This document shows, piece by piece, positions 15,459 through 23,976 of a DNA stretch of 64,000 nucleotides. The translations under genes were made by a program, and so were the position numbers. The stretch covers positions 1 through 64,000 of the forward strand of contig CALCBC010000037.1 in assembly GCA_937898525.1 (NCBI GenBank). The letters are read 5' to 3'. The notes beneath the pieces were generated by a model. That model made no database searches. It was given only the letters and a program-made list of their open reading frames with translations, and was not told where the DNA came from. Numbering within the stretch: position 1 is the first letter of the stretch; the number at the start of each line of letters is the position of its first letter. The DNA is from an uncultured Sphingomonadales bacterium. GTDB lineage: Bacteria > Pseudomonadota > Alphaproteobacteria > Sphingomonadales > Sphingomonadaceae.

Positions 15459-18143
15459 ATGCCTGCAAGATCGAATGGACGTCGCTTCCTGCTGCTGGCC
15501 GGCGCATCGGCGCTTGCCGCGACCGCGAGTGCACCGGCTTTCGCACAAGGAGCGCCGGGGGCTGCCCCCGAAGGTCAGGCGTCCGACGGCGCCCGGAACG
15601 AGGCGATCGTGGTTACGGGCAGCCGCGTGCGCGGGGCGGCGCCGGTCGGCTCGACGGTCATTTCTCTTGGAAGAGACAACATCGAGGCTTCGGCAGGAGT
15701 GACGACCGACCGGATCATCAAGGAGATCCCGCAGAACTTCGATCTCGGCGTTTCCGAGAACTCCCGCGCGCAATCGGGCGGTTCGGGCAACATCACCTAC
15801 GGCAACTCGGTCAATCTGAGAGGGATCGGGCCGTACGCGACGCTCGTCCTCGTGGACGGACACCGCGTGGTCAACAACAGCCGCTCGACCGATCCCTCGG
15901 TCATCCCGACGCTCGGCGTCGAACGGGTGGAGCTCGTCGCCGACGGCGCATCGGCGGTCTATGGTTCGGACGCGGTGGCCGGCGTGGTCAACATCGTCCC
16001 CCGCCGCTCGCTGGATGGAGTCGAGGCGTTCGCCCGGGGCGGGCTGGCCGACGATTTCCACGAGTGGGCTCTCGGTGCGGCCGTCGGCAAGGTGTTCGAT
16101 CGTGGACAGGTCATGCTCGCCTTCGAGCGCGTCGAACGATCGAACCTGAGCGGCGACGATCGCGACTTCTTCGTGAGCGATCAGACGCCGTTCGGCGGTA
16201 ACGACTACCGGACCACGCGGTGCTCGCCCGGCACGATCCGTGCTGATGGCGTTTCCTATGCCATTCCGTCCGGCGGGGTGACCCAGGCATCGGCCGGCAG
16301 CCTGGTGGCCGGCACGGCAAACCGTTGCGATGACCTGGTTGGCCAGGACCTCTTTCCAGAGCAAAGCTACGTCTCGGTCAACGGTACCGGCACGTTCGAG
16401 ATCACCGACTGGCTGGCCGTCTTTGCCGACGGGTTCTATTCGAAGCGCAAGTTCTTCCGGCGCGGGCCCTTTCCCGGCACCACGCTGACCGTTCCCGAAA
16501 CCAACGCCTTCTTCGTCCGCCCGGCCGGGTTCACCGGCACGAGCTACCTGCTGGACTACAGCTTCCGCGACGATGTGCCCTCGGGCGACACCGAAGGCTT
16601 TGCCGAGAGCTGGCAGATTACACCCGGACTCCGCGTGACGCTTCCGTACGGTTGGTCGTTCGAGGCCCTGGTCGGCCACGGCGAGACGCACGATTTCTCC
16701 GGAGCCTACACCGGCATCAACAATGCCGCGCTCAACGCGGCCCTGGCCAGCAGCGATCCTGCGCGGGCGTTCGACCCCTACGGGTTGGGCAGGACCAGCC
16801 AGTCCGTGCTCGACGAGATCGCCAACCAGATCTTCCTCGCGCCGACCGACGGCAAGCTCACCGCCTACGAGGCCCGCGCGAACGGCGGTATGTTCCAGCT
16901 CCCGGGAGGCGAGGCCAAGCTCGCGGTCGGGTACGAACGCCAGGAGTTCGAGGTCGACCTGGGCTCCGCCCGTGGCGGGCCGACCACGCCGATCGTGTTT
17001 CGCCATTTCGAGCGGACCGTCGATTCGTTCTATGCCGAGGGCTTCTTTCCCCTCATCGGCCCGGAGAACGGCATTCCCGGAATCCATCGCCTCGAGTTCA
17101 ACGCGGCGATCCGCCACGACCGCTACAGCGACGTCGGCACGACGGCCAATCCGAAGTTCGGTGTGAACTGGGCTCCGTTCAGCGGCCTGGTGCTGCGCGG
17201 CAGCTACGGCACGAGTTTTCGGGCGCCGACGATCCCCGAGATCTACGGCAACTCGAACAACCTTTACGTGCAGAACTACCAGAATCCCGCAGGAGGTGCG
17301 CCGATCCAGGGCATCGCGCTTTCCGGAGAGAATCGCGACCTGAAGCCCGAGACCGCCACCACCTGGTCGGTCGGGGCCGATTTCGACCTTGTAGACAACC
17401 TGCGTATCGGTCTCACCTATTGGGACGTCGAATACGAGAACCAGGTCCTGGCCAATCTTTCGAACCTGGCGATTCTCAACGTCGAGAGCCAGTACGCCGG
17501 CACGAACATCATCCTTCGCGGAGCCGAGGCCGCGGCGCGCGTTGCCGAGCTCAATGCCGCCGGGATCGGGTTCGTCGGTGCGCCCGCGCTGCCGGCCCAG
17601 CTCTTCGTCGACGGTCGCAGCCAGAACCTCGGCGTGTCGATCACCCGGGGTATCGACTTCACCGTCGACTACACGCTTCCTCTTGGTGACGACACGCTCG
17701 CGTTCAGCGCCAGCGGGACTTACCTTACCGATTATCGCGTGGCGGTCACGCCGACAGCGCCGCTGGTGGATCGGCGGAACCGCATCTTCCAGCCGCTGAA
17801 GTTCAAGGCGCGGGCGAGCGTGAGCTGGCTTCACGGCCCGCTGACGGCGCGCGCCCAGGTTACGCACGTCGGTGGCTACACCAACGACGCCATCGTGCCG
17901 AGCGAGAGCGTCGAGAACTATACTCCCGTCGATCTGTCGGTAAGCTGGACCTTCGGCCAGGACGGTTCGTGGAATCCGTTCGGCTCGGAAGTCACTCTGG
18001 GTGCGGAGGTGAGGAACCTGTTCGACGAGGATCCGCCCTATGTGAACATCGCGCCGAGCGGCAACGGCAGCGGCGGCTACGACGCGACGGCGGCCAGCCC
18101 GATCGGCAGGATCGTCGCGGCCAGCCTGCGGGTGAAGATCTGA
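15459..18143 (+). CDS. TonB-dependent receptor
   Basis: An 894-residue outer-membrane receptor with signal peptide (1 to about 30, ending AFAQ). Plug motifs: NEAIVVTGSRVRG, VNLRGIGPYATLVLVDGHR and SAVYGSDAVAGVVNIV. The pattern is that of siderophore/small-molecule-like receptors rather than the longer glycan type at 8263. GGGGAGAAG lies 5-7 bases before the Met. It follows a secreted hydrolase and precedes TRAP genes on the same strand, so it probably carries the TRAP substrate, or its precursor, across the outer membrane. The barrel ends ASLRVKI rather than in Phe. Confidence 0.94.
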   Translation: MPARSNGRRFLLLAGASALAATASAPAFAQGAPGAAPEGQASDGARNEAIVVTGSRVRGAAPVGSTVISLGRDNIEASAGVTTDRIIKEIPQNFDLGVSENSRAQSGGSGNITYGNSVNLRGIGPYATLVLVDGHRVVNNSRSTDPSVIPTLGVERVELVADGASAVYGSDAVAGVVNIVPRRSLDGVEAFARGGLADDFHEWALGAAVGKVFDRGQVMLAFERVERSNLSGDDRDFFVSDQTPFGGNDYRTTRCSPGTIRADGVSYAIPSGGVTQASAGSLVAGTANRCDDLVGQDLFPEQSYVSVNGTGTFEITDWLAVFADGFYSKRKFFRRGPFPGTTLTVPETNAFFVRPAGFTGTSYLLDYSFRDDVPSGDTEGFAESWQITPGLRVTLPYGWSFEALVGHGETHDFSGAYTGINNAALNAALASSDPARAFDPYGLGRTSQSVLDEIANQIFLAPTDGKLTAYEARANGGMFQLPGGEAKLAVGYERQEFEVDLGSARGGPTTPIVFRHFERTVDSFYAEGFFPLIGPENGIPGIHRLEFNAAIRHDRYSDVGTTANPKFGVNWAPFSGLVLRGSYGTSFRAPTIPEIYGNSNNLYVQNYQNPAGGAPIQGIALSGENRDLKPETATTWSVGADFDLVDNLRIGLTYWDVEYENQVLANLSNLAILNVESQYAGTNIILRGAEAAARVAELNAAGIGFVGAPALPAQLFVDGRSQNLGVSITRGIDFTVDYTLPLGDDTLAFSASGTYLTDYRVAVTPTAPLVDRRNRIFQPLKFKARASVSWLHGPLTARAQVTHVGGYTNDAIVPSESVENYTPVDLSVSWTFGQDGSWNPFGSEVTLGAEVRNLFDEDPPYVNIAPSGNGSGGYDATAASPIGRIVAASLRVKI

Positions 18144-18151
18144 CCGAACGC

Positions 18152-19264
18152 GTGAATCGTCTGGCAACTCTCGACATCGCCCTGACGGGCGACCTGGTTC
18201 TCGACGAGCCGGACGCCGACTACTGGCTGTCGGGAATCGCGCCCGCGTTGCGGCGGGCGGATCTCGCGATCGGCCACCTCGAGGTCCCGCATACCCGAAG
18301 GGGAGCGGAACTCGCCGGCGACGTGCCTGCTCCCGGCGCGCCGCCGGCGAACCTCGCCGCGCTGGCATCGGCCGGATTCACGATGGTCAGTCTCGCCGGA
18401 AATCACATTGCGGACTGCGGACCGGAGGGAATCGAGGATACCACCCAGGGGCTCGCAGCCCTCGGTATCGCCCATGCGGGGGCGGGGGAGAACCTCGCTG
18501 CGGCCCGCGCGCCGGCCTGGGCATCCGCAGGCGATGCGCGCGTAGCCCTGCTCAGCTACAATTGCGTCGGTCCCGAGGGTGGATGGGCGACGCCTGACCG
18601 CGCGGGAGCGGCATATCTTCGCGTCGCGACTTCCGACGGTTCACCGGTCACGCCCACCGCGCCGCTGGTGTCGGTCCATCCCGACGCGCTCGCGACCCTG
18701 GCGGCAGATGTGGCGGCGGTGCGCGATCGCGCAGACATCGTGGTGGTCGCCCTGCACAAGGGCCTGGTCCATGTGCCCGCCCGCCTCGCGGATTACGAGC
18801 GCCCTCTGGCGCACGCGGCGGTCGACGCCGGGGCAGACCTGGTGGCCGGGCACCACGCGCACATCGTGCGGGGGATCGAGGTCTATCGCGGCAAGCCGAT
18901 CTTCCACGGACTTGGCAACGGATGTGTCGTGACCTCGGCGCTCAGCCCGGACCAGGACCACCAAGCGCGGGCCGAATGGGCGGCGAAGCGCAGGAAACTG
19001 TTCGGGTTCGAGCCCGATCCGGCTTACCGACTGGCACCGTTTCACCCCGAGGCCGTGAATGCCTTCATCGGACGGGTTGCCTGGAACCCGGGGGAGCTCC
19101 GTGCGGGCATCGTTCCGGTCGATGTCGAGGCGCCGGGACGGCCAGTGCTCGCAGCTGGCGAACGGCGCGACGAGATATTCCGCTACGTCGAACGCATTAC
19201 CGCAGCGGCCGGGCTGCCCGCGATCCGGATCGACGACGACGGCTGGGTAAGGGAAGCGGCGTGA
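18152..19264 (+). CDS. CapA/PgsA-type metallophosphatase-fold protein
   Basis: A 370-residue protein of the bacterial poly-gamma-glutamate-type CapA metallophosphatase family. Motifs in order: GDLVLD (residues 13-18), LAGNHIADCG (Asn84/His85), VVALHKG, AGHHAHIVRG (His234, 235, 237) and FHGLGN: the calcineurin-like two-metal centre. No signal peptide or membrane anchor is seen, unlike capsule-linked CapA. The GTG at 18152 is 8 bases after the receptor stop, with no strong ribosome-binding site. The stop overlaps the DctQ start (GTGA). Its place in a transport/CoA operon suggests a hydrolase of a phosphodiester or amide in the imported compound, which is inference. Confidence 0.85.
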   Translation: MNRLATLDIALTGDLVLDEPDADYWLSGIAPALRRADLAIGHLEVPHTRRGAELAGDVPAPGAPPANLAALASAGFTMVSLAGNHIADCGPEGIEDTTQGLAALGIAHAGAGENLAAARAPAWASAGDARVALLSYNCVGPEGGWATPDRAGAAYLRVATSDGSPVTPTAPLVSVHPDALATLAADVAAVRDRADIVVVALHKGLVHVPARLADYERPLAHAAVDAGADLVAGHHAHIVRGIEVYRGKPIFHGLGNGCVVTSALSPDQDHQARAEWAAKRRKLFGFEPDPAYRLAPFHPEAVNAFIGRVAWNPGELRAGIVPVDVEAPGRPVLAAGERRDEIFRYVERITAAAGLPAIRIDDDGWVREAA

Positions 19265-19710
19265 CCCGACTGCGGAGCCTCATGATCTGGACCGGGGGCG
19301 CCGCCCTGCTGGCCGCGACGGCGGTGGACACCGTTGCGGTGATCGGCCGGCAGGCTGGATTTGCCGTGCACGGCTCCATCGAGCTGATCCAGGCGGCGGT
19401 GCTGGTTGCCGGGGCGATCGCGCTGATCGTCTCGACGCTCAGGGATTCCCATCCGCGGGTACGCATCCTGGTTGAGCGGATCGGTGGACTCCGGGCGGCG
19501 TCCGAGCGCGGCGGCGACGTTCTGACCGTCGTATTTCTCGCAGCCCTGCTGGCCGGTTCCGCCTGGCTCGCGATCGACCTCTGGAACAGCCATGAGGTTA
19601 GCGAGAGCGCGGGCGTTCCCTGGCGCTGGCTCCGCCTGTTTGCGAACCTTGCGCTGGTCGCCGCGATCCTCGTCTCCGGACGGACCCTGTTCCGGGGGCG
19701 CAGCCGATGA
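19261..19710 (+). CDS. dctQ: TRAP transporter small permease (DctQ type)
   Basis: A 149-residue membrane protein with four predicted spans (around residues 8-28, 38-60, 82-105 and 122-142), the DctQ layout. Sequence in this family is poorly conserved, so the call rests on size, topology and position: it overlaps the CapA-like gene by 4 bases and the large TRAP permease by 4 bases. TRAP systems import carboxylates with a sodium gradient. The GTG start at 19261 is fixed by the overlap. Confidence 0.82.
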   Translation: MTRLRSLMIWTGGAALLAATAVDTVAVIGRQAGFAVHGSIELIQAAVLVAGAIALIVSTLRDSHPRVRILVERIGGLRAASERGGDVLTVVFLAALLAGSAWLAIDLWNSHEVSESAGVPWRWLRLFANLALVAAILVSGRTLFRGRSR

Positions 19711-21014
19711 TGGCCACGCCCGAGACCGGACTTGTCGGCGTCCTTGCCCTGCTCGTGCTGTTGCTCGCCGGGGTGCGGATCGGCGTCGCCCTTGGCGTCG
19801 TCGGACTTGCCGGCCTTGCGGTCGTCCTCGGTCCGGAAGCTGCCCTGATCAAGGGCGGGGTGGTCCTGATCGAAACGCTGACCCGCTACGAGCTCGGCAC
19901 GCTGCCGTTGTTCCTCCTCATGGCGCAGATCTTCTTCGCTGCCGATGCCAGCCGCGACCTGTTCGATGCTGCGGCGCGGTTCGTCGGCCATCGGCGAGGC
20001 GGGCTTGCCTATGCGGCGATCGGCGGCTGCGGCGGGTTCGGCGCCATCAACGGCTCGAGCCTCGCCACGGCGGCAACCGTGGGCATGGTCGCGCTGCCCG
20101 AGATGCGCAGGCGCGGCTACGCCGATACGCTGGCGACGGGATCGGTCGCGGCGGGCGGCACGCTCGGCCAGATGATCCCGCCTTCGGGGGCCCTGATCGT
20201 CTACGGGATCATCGCCGAGCAATCGATCGGCACGCTGTTCACCGCGGCGATCGTGCCGGGCCTCACGCAGATGGCGTTCTACATCCTGGTGATCTGGCTG
20301 CTGATCCGCTGGCGCCCGGAGTTGGGGCCGACCAGCGAGCGGGCCAGCTGGCCGGAGCGATGGAACTCGCTCGCCCGCATCTGGGACATGCTGCTGCTTG
20401 TCGCCGTGGTCATCAGCGGGATCGCGTTCGGCTGGATCAGCCCCTCGGAGGCGGCGGCAGTCGGCGCCGCGGGGGCGCTGGCCATTGCGGCGATCCGCCG
20501 CCGGCTCAACTTCGCGATGCTCGAGGAGGCTTTCGCGCGGACGCTGGAGACCAGCGGCCTCATCCTGCTGGTGATCATTGGCGCGCTGATCTTTTCGGTC
20601 TTCGTCAGCATTACCGGCCTGGCGGGCGCGGTCGGCGAGCTGATCACCGGCTTCGGCCTGGGACCGCTGGGCACCCTGCTGCTGATCGCGGTGTTCCTGC
20701 TGCTGCTCGGCTCGGTGCTGGATGGCCTTGCGCTGATGCTCCTGACCACACCGATCCTGCTGCCGATCGTCAGCGAAGCGGGCATGACCGCGATCTGGTT
20801 CGGCATCTTCATCACCCGGGCGATGGAGATCGGCTTCGTCCACCCGCCGCTGGGCATGAACCTCTACGTCATCCAGGGGGTCGCCAAGGACGTTTCGATC
20901 CAGCGCATTTTCAAGGGCGTGCTGCCGTTCCTGGTCAGCGACTTCGTCCACCTGCTCCTGCTTCTCCTGTTTCCGGCGCTCGTGCTGTGGCTGCCGGCGG
21001 TTCTCGGACATTGA
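19707..21014 (+). CDS. dctM: TRAP transporter large permease (DctM type)
   Basis: A 435-residue integral membrane protein with about 12 hydrophobic segments, standard length for DctM. Characteristic phrases include GGFGAINGSSLATAATVG, QMIPPSGALIVYGIIAEQSI and EIGFVHPPLGMNLYVIQG. It forms the transport channel, with DctQ as partner and the lipoprotein encoded at 25280 as substrate binder. ATGA overlap with dctQ. The binding-protein gene is separated from the permeases by the CoA enzyme genes, an unusual order that ties transport and metabolism into one unit. Confidence 0.95.
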   Translation: MMATPETGLVGVLALLVLLLAGVRIGVALGVVGLAGLAVVLGPEAALIKGGVVLIETLTRYELGTLPLFLLMAQIFFAADASRDLFDAAARFVGHRRGGLAYAAIGGCGGFGAINGSSLATAATVGMVALPEMRRRGYADTLATGSVAAGGTLGQMIPPSGALIVYGIIAEQSIGTLFTAAIVPGLTQMAFYILVIWLLIRWRPELGPTSERASWPERWNSLARIWDMLLLVAVVISGIAFGWISPSEAAAVGAAGALAIAAIRRRLNFAMLEEAFARTLETSGLILLVIIGALIFSVFVSITGLAGAVGELITGFGLGPLGTLLLIAVFLLLLGSVLDGLALMLLTTPILLPIVSEAGMTAIWFGIFITRAMEIGFVHPPLGMNLYVIQGVAKDVSIQRIFKGVLPFLVSDFVHLLLLLLFPALVLWLPAVLGH

Positions 21015-21016
21015 CC

Positions 21017-21892
21017 ATGATCGGCACCCTGGGCCCCTGTCTTCCCATCGACCTCCTCGCGGCCAGCGGCAGGCTTCGCGGTCTGCTGCCGTGGCAGCTC
21101 CACCGCGATACCTCACGCGCGGACGGCTGGCTCGAAAGCCGATTTCCGCGCTGGGCACGCTCGATCCTTGAGGACTGGGCGGAGGGCCGCTTCGATGACC
21201 TGGAGCTGGTCGTGTTCAGCCGTGCGGACGACGTGGTCCAGCGGCTGTATTATTACATCTGCGAGCTCCAGCGCCGCGGGATCGTCGGCGGCCCGAAGCC
21301 GCTGATCTTCGACGTGGCGAAGATTCCGCGGGCGACGAGCGAGGCGCATACTGTCGCCTCGGTCCGGCGGCTTGCCGGCGAGCTTGGCCTCGAGGATGCC
21401 GCGCTCTCCTCAGGCATTGCGGCGATCAACTCCGAGCGTGCACGGCGTGCCCCCGCGACCACCCAACAGGGATGCCTGCTGGCCGGCACACCGCCGCCGC
21501 ATGACCTGCTGCACGAGGCGACAAGGGGCGCCGGTTTCGTGCCCCTGGGACCTACGCTCGATGAAGAGTGGCGGGACCCGGGCCCTCCAGTCGCCACTGA
21601 CGCGGACCCTGCGACGGCGATCGGACGGCAGGTTCATGCGCGGTGGAACGCCCTGCGAGGGTTCGACGATTTGCGGGCGCGCACGGCCGCGTCTGCCGCG
21701 CAACACGGCGTCCGCGCGGCTGTGCTGTGGTATCCCGAGGAAGACGAAGCCCGCATCTGGTCGGTCCCGCGCGTTCGCCAGGCGCTTGCCGAGGCCGGCG
21801 TGCCGACATTGGTGATGACCCGGCGCGACGAGCTGGGGCGGGACGGCGCTCCGGGTGAGATCCGCGCATTCCTGGAGGGACTGGAGCCATGA
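21017..21892 (+). CDS. Degenerate 2-hydroxyacyl-CoA dehydratase-type subunit
   Basis: A 291-residue protein resembling the smaller HgdB/FldC/BcrC-type subunit of the 2-hydroxyacyl-CoA dehydratase family: SRFPRWARSILEDWAEG and LVVFSRADDVVQRLYYY match the regions that hold CSxxRS and SxCD in active subunits, and the C-terminal GVPTLVMTRRDE matches the VPTL strand. The cluster-binding Cys at both of these places are absent (Trp or Arg and Ala instead). It is shorter than the usual 370-430 residues. Placed directly before the CoA-transferase (ATGA overlap) and the intact subunit gene, it probably forms a heterodimer with the latter. Assignment is by motif position, so moderately sure. Confidence 0.65.
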   Translation: MIGTLGPCLPIDLLAASGRLRGLLPWQLHRDTSRADGWLESRFPRWARSILEDWAEGRFDDLELVVFSRADDVVQRLYYYICELQRRGIVGGPKPLIFDVAKIPRATSEAHTVASVRRLAGELGLEDAALSSGIAAINSERARRAPATTQQGCLLAGTPPPHDLLHEATRGAGFVPLGPTLDEEWRDPGPPVATDADPATAIGRQVHARWNALRGFDDLRARTAASAAQHGVRAAVLWYPEEDEARIWSVPRVRQALAEAGVPTLVMTRRDELGRDGAPGEIRAFLEGLEP

Positions 21893-23976
21893 AACCCCTG
21901 GCTGGCCACCGCGTCGCAGTACTGGGAACGATGGCCGATCGGCCGCTGGCGAGATTTCTCGCGTCGCTCGGCGCCGAGCTCGGCGGCGGGATCGAAGGGG
22001 CTTCGTTCGTGATCGACGACATCGGTCTCGACGCACTCGGCGAGCTCGAGCTCGACGAGCGCACGATCCACGTCTCGGTCACGACCTTCGGGTCGGGCGG
22101 CCCGCGCAGCACCTGGCGGGGCAAGGAGTTCATCGCTTCGGCCATGGGCGGTGCCCTGCGCGTCACCGGCGAACCCGATCAGCCGCCGGTCAAGGAAGCG
22201 GGTGACGCCTGTACCTTTCACGCCGACATGGTGGCCGCGGCAGGTGCCCTGAGCGCGCATTATGCGCGCGGCACGCACGGCAGGGGGCAGCACGTCGACG
22301 TGTCGGTGCAGCAGGTCGCCATGAGCCGCAACTACAATGGCGTTCTGGTCTGGCAGTTCGACCGGCGCAAGCTGCACCGAGCGGGCGGGGCGCTCGCCTA
22401 CGGCAGGGCGACCGTTCGGGCGATCTGGAAGCTGGCCGACGGTTGGTGCTTCCACTCGCTGATGACCGGTCGCCTCGGGGCGCCCGCCAACCAGGCCCTG
22501 TCCGACTGGATCGACGAGGTCGGCATGGCCAACCCGATGCGCGGTACCGACTGGCTGGCCTATAACCGGTCGACCCTGCCGGCGGAAACGCGCGCCGAAT
22601 GGGAGCGGGCGATCGCGGACTTCTTCGCCTCGCGCACCAAGGCCGAGATCGCGACGGAGGGCCGCCGGCGCGGGATCAATGCGTGCGTCGTTCAGGAGCC
22701 GGCCGACGTGCTCGCGGACCCGCATCTCGCGGCGCGGGGCTTCTTCGACACGGCGGACGGCTTGCCCGAGAGGTTCGCCGCCATTCGCGAAGGCCGCCCG
22801 GCCGCCCGGCCGCCCGCAGTCCGCGCAGGAGCCAGGCCAGGGCCGCTGTCGGGCGTCCGCGTGCTCGATTTCGCCTGGGCGCTGGTCGGCTCGATCACGA
22901 CCAAGACGCTCGGTGATCTCGGCGCCGAGGTGGTCAAGATCGAGAGCCGGACCCGCCCCGACCTTGCGCGGCTCGACGTGCAGGTGTCCGCCTCGCAGCC
23001 GGGCAACTTCGACGACAAGCCGTGGTTCGCGCACCTCAACACCTCGAAGCGCAGCCTGTCGCTCAACATGAAGGACCCGCGCTCGCGCGAAGTGCTCGAT
23101 CCGCTGATCGAGTGGGCCGATGTCGTCGTCGAGAACTTCTCGCCCGGCACGATGAAGAAGCTCGGGCTCGACTACGACGCGCTCGCCGCGCGCAACCCCG
23201 GGATCGTGATGGTCTCGGGCAGCGTGTTCGGCCAGACCGGGCCGCTGGCGCAGGAATGGGGCGTCGACGGCACGGGCGGCGCGCTTTCGGGCCGGACCTA
23301 CCTGACGGGGTATCCTGACCGCGATCCGGTGATTCCCGGCGCCGTCCCTTACGGCGACGTGATCGTGCCCTACGTGATGGCCGCCCACGTCGCCGCGGCG
23401 CTGCAGTATCGCCGCGAGACCGGGCGAGGCTGTCACGTTGACGCTTCGATGTACGAGATCTGCGCGCAGCAGATGCGCGAGTTCATCGCCGCGGCGCGAC
23501 GGGGCGAAAGGCCCCAGCGAACCGGCAACGCAGCTCCCGGCGTACTGTGGCAGGATGTGCTGCGCGCCGCAGGCGAGGATCGCTGGGTCGCCGTCTCGCT
23601 GTTCGACGAGGACGACCGGGCGAAGTTCGCGGCAATCGCCGGCGAGGATCCTGCCGGATGGTGCGCCGTCCGCGAGGACCACGCCATAGTCGCCGAGCTG
23701 CAGGCGGCCGGTATCGCCGCGGGGGTGGTGCAGGATGCCGAAGACATGCTCGAACGCGACCCGCAGCTCGCGGCGCGCGAGGCCCTGGTCACGCTCGATC
23801 ATCCGCTGCTCGGCCCGTTCGGGCACATCGCGACGCCGATCCGCTTCTCGCGCGACGTGCCCGAGCCGTTCCGCGCACCGCGCATCGGCGAGCACGTCGA
23901 CGAGATCGCGCGCACGCTCTGCGGCATGACGCCGGAGCGTATCGCGGAGCTAGAGGCCGCAGGAGTGTTCCGATGA
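21889..23976 (+). CDS. Two-domain CaiB/BaiF (class III) CoA-transferase
   Basis: A 695-residue protein made of two family III CoA-transferase modules. Module 1 (about 1-300) contains TFHADMVAAAGALSAH followed by HGRGQHVDVSVQQ; module 2 (about 310-695) starts GVRVLDFAWALVG and contains LGAEVVKIES, PYGDVIVPYVMAAHVA and TGRGCHVDASMYE. A candidate catalytic Asp is present in both (HAD and YGD). The first module is shorter. Class III enzymes move CoA between acids, usually as interlocked dimers; the fusion would make a pseudo-dimer in one chain. ATGA overlaps at both ends place it between the two dehydratase-type subunits, as CoA donor for their substrate. Confidence 0.9.
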   Translation: MKPLAGHRVAVLGTMADRPLARFLASLGAELGGGIEGASFVIDDIGLDALGELELDERTIHVSVTTFGSGGPRSTWRGKEFIASAMGGALRVTGEPDQPPVKEAGDACTFHADMVAAAGALSAHYARGTHGRGQHVDVSVQQVAMSRNYNGVLVWQFDRRKLHRAGGALAYGRATVRAIWKLADGWCFHSLMTGRLGAPANQALSDWIDEVGMANPMRGTDWLAYNRSTLPAETRAEWERAIADFFASRTKAEIATEGRRRGINACVVQEPADVLADPHLAARGFFDTADGLPERFAAIREGRPAARPPAVRAGARPGPLSGVRVLDFAWALVGSITTKTLGDLGAEVVKIESRTRPDLARLDVQVSASQPGNFDDKPWFAHLNTSKRSLSLNMKDPRSREVLDPLIEWADVVVENFSPGTMKKLGLDYDALAARNPGIVMVSGSVFGQTGPLAQEWGVDGTGGALSGRTYLTGYPDRDPVIPGAVPYGDVIVPYVMAAHVAAALQYRRETGRGCHVDASMYEICAQQMREFIAAARRGERPQRTGNAAPGVLWQDVLRAAGEDRWVAVSLFDEDDRAKFAAIAGEDPAGWCAVREDHAIVAELQAAGIAAGVVQDAEDMLERDPQLAAREALVTLDHPLLGPFGHIATPIRFSRDVPEPFRAPRIGEHVDEIARTLCGMTPERIAELEAAGVFR

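Noticed and set aside
15330..18368. A 1012-codon open frame antisense to the second TonB receptor
   Set aside because: It is Arg/Ala/Asp-rich without domain motifs, crosses three real genes and reflects high third-position GC.
19197..21158. A 653-codon antisense frame over the TRAP genes
   Set aside because: Low-complexity Gln/Arg/Asp composition and full overlap with a clear DctM gene.
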